Shown one piece after another: positions 12,077-19,501 of a stretch of 64,000 nt of DNA (position 1 is the first letter of the stretch; each line of letters begins with the position of its first letter). Source of the DNA: Pyropia yezoensis (lineage: Eukaryota; Rhodophyta; Bangiophyceae; Bangiales; Bangiaceae); contig CM020619.1 in the NCBI GenBank assembly GCA_009829735.1, positions 15,629,816-15,693,815 of the forward strand, given 5' to 3'. The translations under genes and the position numbers were made by a program. Under the pieces are notes generated by a model. It was not told the origin of the DNA, ran no database searches, and saw nothing but the letters and a program-made list of their open reading frames with translations.

Positions 12077-12438
12077 TGTAGCAATATGGTTGTCCGTATT
12101 GTGACCCTAATATTAGGGGGGCTACTTCTAATCCTTAACTTCAATTTGAGAGTCCGAGCTGGTCACGGTATCTATAAGTTACGTATGACCAGAGGGACTT
12201 GCATCTTGGGGTGGAGGGTAGTTAGTAGTGTCTCCGAGGGTTTATAACGAGGGGGCCGGTGGCGAATCCACCGCCGGCCAAGGTAGAACAACAAACCCCT
12301 CCCATTTGGGCTCCCATCTTGGTCCCGTGGCTTGCGCTCCAAGGACAGCAACCTTGGCCTCCCGGTGACGTTGGTGCCGATCCTCCTTGGTGAGTGTTCC
12401 CTGAGAGTGGACGTGCGACGGATTCCTATTGTGCTACA
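12077..12438 (+). repeat. 5' LTR
   Basis: 362 bp, starting TGTAGCAATATGG and ending TTGTGCTACA, with 7-bp perfect terminal inverted repeats (TGTAGCA/TGCTACA). Differs from the 3' LTR by three substitutions (TATTAGG/TATCAGG, AAGGTAG/AAGGAAG, ATCCTCC/ATCCCCC). Confidence 0.93.
12241..12247 (+). promoter_or_regulatory. TATA-like box in the 5' LTR
   Basis: TTTATAA at 12241-12247, repeated at 22672-22678 in the 3' LTR. It is the only good TATA candidate in the LTR and lies 190 bp before the LTR end, so the RNA start would be around 12270-12280 (inference). Confidence 0.5.
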
Positions 12439-12663
12439 TTGGTGGAGCAGCAGGGGACGGGTTTCCGTCACCCTTGTGGTGACGCCGTCTTCGGCCCTGG
12501 CACACGGATAGGGATCCGGTCCTTTTCTTGTACTCGTGGTGTTGCGACCTGATCGATTGTGTTGAGCTTTTACCTGTGACTGTGACCTACTGTTACTCTC
12601 CCCAATCTACCCCCTCGCTCTCGTATTCGTGGTGATCGTTGCGTCGGTTGACTGATTGTGACT
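12439..12663 (+). other. Leader between LTR and gag with candidate primer-binding site
   Basis: The sequence right after the LTR reads T then TGGTGGAGCAGCAGGGG. A primer-binding site should start TGG here. The first nine bases (TGGTGGAGC) are complementary to a ...GCUCCACCA tRNA 3' end, as in alanine-type tRNAs from memory, but the following bases do not look like the complement of a T arm. Primer identity is unresolved. Confidence 0.45.
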
Positions 12664-14847
12664 ATGTCTACCCAAGAGACGGGGAACGTTCAAGATGACG
12701 GATCGGCGTCGACGCCGACTCCGGAGGTGACTACGGGAACCGGGATCGGGAACCCGATCGATAACATTGAGACGCCAATGCTTTCCGGTGCCGGATCGAC
12801 GTTTGGCACGGCTCGGACGGCAGGAGGCGGGGGCCCGCCTCAACTGTCGTCGACCGACCTCACTCCGCCGCCTCCTTCACCAGGGGATTCCCTGATGGCA
12901 TCATTGGCCCGCATCGAGGCCCGGTTTTCCGGGCTCGACGCCCGTCAAGATCGGACGGAGGACGCAATGGCAGTGTTGATGTCAACACGGCACACGACGG
13001 GACCCCGTCGTGTTCCTCCCACACCGGTACGGTTCGAACCGGCCGGACTACTTTCGGAGTCCACCAGGGTCAATCCCGGGGTTGCTACTCCTGGACAACC
13101 CCCGGACACAAGGGGGTATGGGTCCGACTCGTCGGCAGAGTTGGAACGGAGTCACACGGAGCGATACGCTCGGAGCACCCGAAGCGGACTCCGCGGACAC
13201 GACCCGGCGGATACGTACGCCGGGGGAGAGTCGGTTATTGGGGGAGGGGGTACCCTCTCGCAGTACCCCCACGACGAAGGAGGCCAGGCAACTCGGGTTC
13301 CCGAGGTGCCGACGCCTGAAGTACCATCTTCAGTGGTGGAAGCTATGACCGCGCAGGTAACTGCGAGCCTACTGAAGCGGATGGAGTCCGATGAGTTCGC
13401 TCATCAACTGGCTAAGCGACTGGATATCCAGGACGCTGACACGGAGATCGTCAACGAGGTCTTCCGGTCGGTTCTTACTCCGGAACGTTATCGTTTGGAG
13501 GACCGCTCTACCACCGTATCGGAATCGATGCGTACTACGTCGCATCGGGCGATCCGCTCTATGCAGACCCTTATGAAGGGAGTCCCTATGTTCGGGGGGC
13601 CGAACGGACGCCCGGTGGCAGTCATCGGCTTCTTGACTAGCTTCAAGGCAGCCGCAGACAAGGCGCTCGTTAACGAGGGGCTGGCCCTGGAGATCCTCCC
13701 GTTCTTTGTTGATGAACGGGTGCGAGGCATTCTTCGCCAGGCATCCCCGATGCCGGGAATGAGGGTCGCGGCCACCCCCATGGATTACCGTGGGATATTG
13801 AAGGAGCTGCTGAGCAGCTACCTCAGTGAGGACAAGTGCGAGGACCACTATCGGGCCCTTCGCACTGCCACCGCCCAGTCCTGGGAGGATGAGGAGATGT
13901 TTGGACGCCGGATCCAAGAGCTCGACTACGAGCTGGGGAAGCTCCTCGGAGAAGGGGAGCTACGGGCCATCCTGTTCGCAGGAGTACCCAACTACGTGCG
14001 GATATCCGCACGGGGCGCCAACACGGCACGGACGAACTTCAGTCGACTGATGCATATGTGCAAGTCCCTAGGGGACGCCTACCGGGTTCTACACCCGGAG
14101 TGTGCCTTGGCCCCGAAGCCCAAGGGTGAGGGAGGCAAGCCCAGTCTTACCCCGGTACCGAGGCAAGAGAAGGTGGAACGTAAGGCCGCACCAGTACTGG
14201 TGGCGACCGAACATACCCCTATTGGTGAGGATGACCCTCTAGTCGACCAACAGGGCCACCTGTTGCTACCGGCGACGCCGGTGATTGATGAACATGGTAC
14301 GGTAGCGTACATCGCCCCGGCTGGAACCCAGTTCCAGGTCAACGAAGGAACGGGACGGCGCGTCCCGTATGTGCGGACTACGGGGTACTCCCCGGTGACG
14401 GGTAACCCTCACCAACCCTTGCCAACATGGGCGGTGCGCACGGAGGCCCCTCCGCAGATTGCGGGCCGACCCAACCGGTTGGGGGAGTCCATGTTCCGGT
14501 TGACCCAAGGACCCAAGGCCTACCAGGGAGCAGGCACTCGGGCGCCCGAGGGAGGCAACCGTAGCAACGGGGCTACCCCGATGCGAACTCAAGGGGGGAC
14601 CGGCACGTCCGGGTGTATGTTGTGTGGGGATCCCCAGCACTGGGTGTCTTCCTGCCCACTCATCCCCGAGGAGTCTCGACGGGCAGCGGCGCAACGCAAG
14701 GCATCCACCGGGGGGTATCCCGCCCTTGCACCCGGACCCGCACCGGGTAGGCAGCCAGCTCCAGGTGGAGTACTGGCCGTCGAGGGGGCACCTCCTCAGC
14801 CGGATGTCCCGGCGGACAGCACCCTACCAAGGGCGGGAAACGAGTAA
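12664..14847 (+). CDS. gag: Gag polyprotein of the LTR retrotransposon
   Basis: 727 aa structural protein that should assemble the virus-like particle and package RNA. ATG at 12664 follows the leader; the GTG two codons earlier is not expected to start translation. The N-terminal ~200 residues are Ser/Thr/Gly/Pro-rich. The middle (about 215-480) is helical and matches the retrotransposon capsid type (contains AVIGFLTSFKAA, SWEDEEMFGRRIQELDYEL and a run ending in KSLGDAYRVLHPECAL). A CCHC zinc knuckle C-x2-C-x4-H-x4-C lies at C651, C654, H659, C664. The frame ends at TAA 14845-14847, one codon after a GGGAAAC slippery heptamer, so pol is probably made as a Gag-Pol fusion by -1 frameshifting. 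Confidence 0.9.
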   Translation: MSTQETGNVQDDGSASTPTPEVTTGTGIGNPIDNIETPMLSGAGSTFGTARTAGGGGPPQLSSTDLTPPPPSPGDSLMASLARIEARFSGLDARQDRTEDAMAVLMSTRHTTGPRRVPPTPVRFEPAGLLSESTRVNPGVATPGQPPDTRGYGSDSSAELERSHTERYARSTRSGLRGHDPADTYAGGESVIGGGGTLSQYPHDEGGQATRVPEVPTPEVPSSVVEAMTAQVTASLLKRMESDEFAHQLAKRLDIQDADTEIVNEVFRSVLTPERYRLEDRSTTVSESMRTTSHRAIRSMQTLMKGVPMFGGPNGRPVAVIGFLTSFKAAADKALVNEGLALEILPFFVDERVRGILRQASPMPGMRVAATPMDYRGILKELLSSYLSEDKCEDHYRALRTATAQSWEDEEMFGRRIQELDYELGKLLGEGELRAILFAGVPNYVRISARGANTARTNFSRLMHMCKSLGDAYRVLHPECALAPKPKGEGGKPSLTPVPRQEKVERKAAPVLVATEHTPIGEDDPLVDQQGHLLLPATPVIDEHGTVAYIAPAGTQFQVNEGTGRRVPYVRTTGYSPVTGNPHQPLPTWAVRTEAPPQIAGRPNRLGESMFRLTQGPKAYQGAGTRAPEGGNRSNGATPMRTQGGTGTSGCMLCGDPQHWVSSCPLIPEESRRAAAQRKASTGGYPALAPGPAPGRQPAPGGVLAVEGAPPQPDVPADSTLPRAGNE
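14835..14841 (+). promoter_or_regulatory. Probable -1 ribosomal frameshift site GGGAAAC
   Basis: In the gag frame the heptamer is G GGA AAC, a canonical X XXY YYZ slippery site, followed by GAG and the TAA stop. The -1 frame is the pol frame and has no stop between the heptamer and the pol ATG at 14856. A possible downstream stem pairs CCGGGG (14860-14865) with CCCCGG (14892-14897); its 18-nt spacing is longer than usual. Confidence 0.75.
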
Positions 14848-14855
14848 GAGGAAGG

Positions 14856-17800
14856 ATGACCGGGGGGCGCTGGGGTTACCCAAGCAAGCCACCCCGGAGT
14901 ACCGCGGGGAAAGCCCCACGGAGAGCGCGGTTGAGCCGACGCCGCATCAACCCCCGGGTACACCTTCCGGCCCCGACGACACGGCGTCAGGGGATTGATG
15001 ACCAACCTCCAAGGTTGGGAGGAGAGGACGGGAAGCCCCGTCACGTTGAACCAGACAAGGGCCCTGTTCAGGATGCCCGAGCTACACCGGATATCGGTGT
15101 AGGACATGTGTTGTTTACCTTGGAGAACTTCAAGGTATCAGCCACACTGGGGGTTGACCCCCAGTCGACACGATCGTACTACCCTGTACTGGACACAGGG
15201 GCTGGACCCAACCTTATCCGGAAGGATACCCTCCCGGACAAGTGGCTTCCACGAGTCAGAGTGACTCGGGGACCCACCATCAAGGACGCGAACGGTCGAC
15301 TCATTCGTACGACCGCAGCGATGTCGCTGCAGGTTACCATCGGGGATCTCACCACGGAAGTTGACTTCCTGGTATGTGAAACGCTATCGGTGCCCTGCAT
15401 ACTGGGGTGCACCTTCATCAACGTTCACGTTGATGCAATCCGGCCAGGCCGGAGGACCGTCGAGCTTCAAGAAGCCGACGGGACGAAGCGAGGACATACG
15501 GCTATCGTCAGGGACCTGACGCTACAAGGAAGCCACGTTAACGTGGCTGAGGTGTACGCAAGCGTCGAGCCGAAGACACTTCGGTTGGCCAAGCGAACTC
15601 GCTTTGAGCCGTTGTCAGAGACAGTCCTCCCGGTTAACTGCGACCTCGCAGGCATCTGCAGAGTCCAGTCCAACCTACGGACGTACAAGCGCCATGGGTT
15701 GACCATGGCCAACGGTCTCATAGACCACCCAGCAGGAGGGTCGTCCCTCCTAGTGATGGCGAACTATCGCCGTAAGGCAGTCACCCTCCCGAAGGGAACT
15801 ATCCTCGGGATTGCCGAACTCTACGAAGGAGATATCCTTACCCCTGATAAGGAAGGTCAAGTGGAACCACTTGAAGTACTGGCGGTCGCCGAGACCACCG
15901 AGCGACAGCAACCCGATGACGGGAAGCCTAACCCATCGGCGGCTCCGGCGGACCTGCCGCCAAAGGACCAAGAGGCCTTGAAGGCACTGGCCGAGGCTGA
16001 CCTCGACCACCTTCCCCCTTCGGTAGCCGAAGGGGTACGACGGATGCTAAGAAAGCATGACGTTATGTGGACAGGCGGGGCCTTGGGGACCATTGGGGCA
16101 ACCCAACATCGTATAGACCTGGTACCAGGCGCACGACCCGCCCGCTCACAACCGCACCGAGCGGGACCTATGCAACGAGAGATCGTTGATGGAGAAGTGA
16201 AGAGGATGAGTGAAGCTAAGGTGATCCGACCTTCGATGTCGGAATGGGGTGCCCCAGTCGTTATTGTGCCGAAGAAGGATCAAACCCCTCGGTTTTGCAT
16301 CGATTATCGACGCCTCAACTTGGTTACCAAGAAGGACTCATACCCTTTACCAAGGATGGATGAATGCATCGACTCCCTGGGGGAGGCTACGGTGTTTACC
16401 ACCATCGACTGCAATGCCGGATACTGGCAGATCCCGGTGGCGGACGAGGATATCCCCAAGACGGCATTCGTCTGTCACAGTGGAGTGTACGAGTTCCTAA
16501 GGATGCCCTTCGGATTGTCCAACGCCCCCGCTACATTCCAGCGGGCTATCGACATCATACTGTCGGGGGTGAAGTGGCGTAACTGCCTAGTGTACCTCGA
16601 TGACGTCATCGTCTTCTCGCGTAGCATGGAAGACCATGTGCAACATGTGGACGAGGTACTCACCCTCTTGAGGAACGCCGGGGTAACCCTGCGTCTGAAG
16701 AAGTGCGCCTTCTTCCAACAGACGGTCGAGTATCTGGGCCACCAGATAACCCCTGGTAAACTAGGGGTACTCGAAGCCAATACCCGGGCACTCCGGGATG
16801 CCCGGTTCCCTAACACCCAGACGCAGCTCAAGAGCTTCCTGGGAATGTGCAATGTATACCGACGGTTCGTCAAGGACTTCGCTCGGATAGCTAACCCGTT
16901 AACGGTTCTTACGAGCAGTACCTTACCCAAGGTACTCCAACCCCCTTCGCCTAGCGAAGAGGAGGCATTCGAGTCGCTGAAGCGAGCCCTACTAGCCCCA
17001 CCCGTCCTTGCGTTACCGCATAGACGGGGTACCTTCGTCATCGATGTCGATGCGTGTGATACACAAGTGGGATGCACCCTGTTACAGGGAGAGACGTTGA
17101 TCGGTACCGATAACGTTATCCCGGACCTACGTCCGGTAGGGTACTTCAGCCGGACACTCAACCCGGCTGAGCGGAACTATAGTGCCACCGAGCGTGAATG
17201 CCTCGGAGTTATATGGGCAGTGCAACTGCTCCGTCCATACCTGGAGGGCTCCAGGTTCATCGTGAGGTCCGACCACGAACCCCTACGATGGCTCCTCAAC
17301 CTTGGTGACAAGGATTCCGATAGCCATGGGAGGCTAGCCCGATGGAGGCTGAAGATGGCCGAGCACGACTACCGCACGGTGTATAAGGCTGGGTCAACCC
17401 ACCACCTCGGAGACGCGTTGTCTCGACTCGACACCCCGAGCGGGGATACCCGCCCGGTGGACGAGGACATCCCGGTGGTACCGGTGTGCATGGTGGGTAA
17501 TGCTACCCAGGGTATGGTTGACCATACCATGGCACACCTTGCGTGCCCATTGACCCTCGCGGACTTCCGCGAGGCACAGGCCAACGACGATGACTGTAGA
17601 CGTCATCGTGCTAACCTCCTGGCCGGTACGGCCGGCATCTTCTCCGAGAACGAAGACGGACTCATATACCGGCGGGCACCCGCCGATGGACGACATCAAG
17701 TCGTGGTTCCCGTGTCCTTACGGCAAGCCGTCATGGAACGAGAACATGAGAACCCTACAGCCGGACACCCGGGGGGTTCACGTATGTTCGCAGCAATGCG

Positions 17801-19022
17801 AAGGTTCTTCTACTGGCCAGCAATGGCCGTCGACGTGGTCGACCACGTAAGGGGATGCCACCCCTGTGCACGTAACCGCATGAGTCTACATAGGCAGGCG
17901 TCTGCCATGAAGCTATTCCCACCTGATGGGCCCAACGAACAAGTCGCTATCGACATACTCGGGCCACTTCCGATAACGGAAGAAGGGAACAGGTACATCC
18001 TGGTCATGTCTGACCGATTCACTAAGCTGTCAAGAGCGGCAGCCATCCCGAATGATACGGCATATACGATCATGAACGCAGTGGTTGACCACTGGATCAG
18101 TGCATACGGAGTCATGAAGCAACTCCTCTCCGATAACGGAGCAAACCTTACGTCGGCATTCTGCACTAAGGTCCTGGGCATGTTCGGTATCGAACCACGT
18201 CGGGCATCCGACTACCACCCGCAGTCCAACGGGCAGGTGGAGCGGTTCAACCGCACCATCGTAAAGATGCTACAGTGCTACGTGGCCGAGCACACGAACA
18301 CTTGGGACAGGCTTCTGTCCGTACTCACCCTGGCATACAATGCCAGGCCACATCGGAGCACAAACATTGCTCCGCTGGAGTGGGTCATGCCACTAGGCGT
18401 CGGTAACCTGACGCTGCCACCCGGCAGGTGCACTCGGTATGATACACCGAAGGGCCGACCCGCCGAACGCATCCACCTAGCTTGGTTGGCCAAGCTATCG
18501 TGGATGATTCCTAAGCTCAAGGGTGCCCTTGACAGAACACAACTTCGATATAAGAAGAACTTCGACGCCCGACTACGGGTGCGCAACGCAACCCTGGTAA
18601 CAGGTGACTGGGTCTATATCAGACACCAGAAGTTCCGAGGGAACAAGCTTATGCAACCGGTCAAGGGACCGTACCAGATCCTCCACAGAGATGACCACTC
18701 TGTTATCTTACACTCCGATACGGAGATTCAACGCATCAGCATGAATGATGTCACACCTGCTCCGAAGCCGGAACAGCCTCAGCCGGTACCGGCTGGGTTG
18801 CTACATGAAGCCCTTACAACCCACCGATCAGATGACCCGGTGGGACCGGATGGGATTCCATACCAAGTAGAGAGCGTGGTCGGACACACCGACCCGGACC
18901 TACCAGGACCCTGGTACGTCAAGGTTATGTGGGTCGGATACGACTCACCCACCTGGGAACAGGCGGCAAACATACCCCGCCAACTCCTCATGCCTTACAT
19001 GAGGCGACGACGCCTACTGTAA
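14856..19022 (+). CDS. pol: Pol polyprotein: protease, RT, RNase H, integrase, chromodomain
   Basis: 1388 aa from the first ATG; the true N-terminus is probably made by frameshifting from Gag. Domain order: aspartic protease (LDTGAG, catalytic D113), reverse transcriptase with CIDYRRLN and the YLDD active site (Y580-D583), RNase H (begins FVIDVDAC; later SATERECLGVIWA and RSDHEPLRWLL), integrase with an HHCC-type zinc module (GHPGG and CHPCARNR) and the DDE triad D1033 (IDILGPL), D1093 (LSDNGAN) and E1129 (QVERFN), 35 residues between the last two. The C-terminal ~55 residues (VESVVGHTD...YVKVMWVGYDSPTWEQ) look like a chromodomain, which in chromoviruses steers integration to modified histones. 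No internal stop or frameshift, so the enzyme set looks intact. It reads convergently towards the antisense ORF. Confidence 0.93.
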   Translation: MTGGRWGYPSKPPRSTAGKAPRRARLSRRRINPRVHLPAPTTRRQGIDDQPPRLGGEDGKPRHVEPDKGPVQDARATPDIGVGHVLFTLENFKVSATLGVDPQSTRSYYPVLDTGAGPNLIRKDTLPDKWLPRVRVTRGPTIKDANGRLIRTTAAMSLQVTIGDLTTEVDFLVCETLSVPCILGCTFINVHVDAIRPGRRTVELQEADGTKRGHTAIVRDLTLQGSHVNVAEVYASVEPKTLRLAKRTRFEPLSETVLPVNCDLAGICRVQSNLRTYKRHGLTMANGLIDHPAGGSSLLVMANYRRKAVTLPKGTILGIAELYEGDILTPDKEGQVEPLEVLAVAETTERQQPDDGKPNPSAAPADLPPKDQEALKALAEADLDHLPPSVAEGVRRMLRKHDVMWTGGALGTIGATQHRIDLVPGARPARSQPHRAGPMQREIVDGEVKRMSEAKVIRPSMSEWGAPVVIVPKKDQTPRFCIDYRRLNLVTKKDSYPLPRMDECIDSLGEATVFTTIDCNAGYWQIPVADEDIPKTAFVCHSGVYEFLRMPFGLSNAPATFQRAIDIILSGVKWRNCLVYLDDVIVFSRSMEDHVQHVDEVLTLLRNAGVTLRLKKCAFFQQTVEYLGHQITPGKLGVLEANTRALRDARFPNTQTQLKSFLGMCNVYRRFVKDFARIANPLTVLTSSTLPKVLQPPSPSEEEAFESLKRALLAPPVLALPHRRGTFVIDVDACDTQVGCTLLQGETLIGTDNVIPDLRPVGYFSRTLNPAERNYSATERECLGVIWAVQLLRPYLEGSRFIVRSDHEPLRWLLNLGDKDSDSHGRLARWRLKMAEHDYRTVYKAGSTHHLGDALSRLDTPSGDTRPVDEDIPVVPVCMVGNATQGMVDHTMAHLACPLTLADFREAQANDDDCRRHRANLLAGTAGIFSENEDGLIYRRAPADGRHQVVVPVSLRQAVMEREHENPTAGHPGGSRMFAAMRRFFYWPAMAVDVVDHVRGCHPCARNRMSLHRQASAMKLFPPDGPNEQVAIDILGPLPITEEGNRYILVMSDRFTKLSRAAAIPNDTAYTIMNAVVDHWISAYGVMKQLLSDNGANLTSAFCTKVLGMFGIEPRRASDYHPQSNGQVERFNRTIVKMLQCYVAEHTNTWDRLLSVLTLAYNARPHRSTNIAPLEWVMPLGVGNLTLPPGRCTRYDTPKGRPAERIHLAWLAKLSWMIPKLKGALDRTQLRYKKNFDARLRVRNATLVTGDWVYIRHQKFRGNKLMQPVKGPYQILHRDDHSVILHSDTEIQRISMNDVTPAPKPEQPQPVPAGLLHEALTTHRSDDPVGPDGIPYQVESVVGHTDPDLPGPWYVKVMWVGYDSPTWEQAANIPRQLLMPYMRRRRLL

Positions 19023-19094
19023 CAACCCAACCGATACCGACTTCGGCTGTTGGGGGGTGAGGCTTATACCTACTAAGTAGGGTGTGACATGGTT

Positions 19095-19325
19095 ACGGCA
19101 GACTTAGGTTTCTAAGTCAAATCAGACTTAGGTTTCTAAGTCGAACCAAGCTTAGGTAACTAAGTAGAGCTAAGCTTAGGTAACTAAGTAAAACCTGAAC
19201 CTTAATAAGTTAACTTAAAGGTAAAGGCTAACTCCGATAATATCGAAGTAACTAGGGGGCTTACACGGGAGGATGACCTCCCCAAGCCAAGACACCAAGT
19301 GAGGGAGGATGACCTCCCCAAGCAT
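19095..19325. repeat. Palindromic repeats between the convergent pol and antisense ORF
   Basis: Two copies of GACTTAGGTTTCTAAGTC, two of AGCTTAGGTAACTAAGTA, and two of GGGAGGATGACCTCCCCAAG (19267 and 19303). Every unit can fold on itself (GACTTAG/CTAAGTC, CTTAG/CTAAG, GGGAGG/CCTCCC). Because they are palindromic they would form hairpins in RNA from either strand and lie where transcripts of both genes should end; a role in 3'-end formation is inference. Confidence 0.7.
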
Positions 19326-19501
19326 GAACCAACCGGAAGAAGTTGGACGGGAGGCAAGGCACCACTGAGCCAGAAGGGGTGCTCCCCAGGGCAGCAAACA
19401 GAGGCAAGCAATGCCCCCAAAGGGGGATGAGTTTATACTCACTACTACCCGGCTACCATAAGGGTTGCCGGGGCCCTCTCCCGCACAAAAAATAGCACTC
19501 C

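Noticed and set aside
13020..13045. GGTTCGAACC as a tRNA B box
   Set aside because: It lies inside gag and no cloverleaf can be drawn around it.
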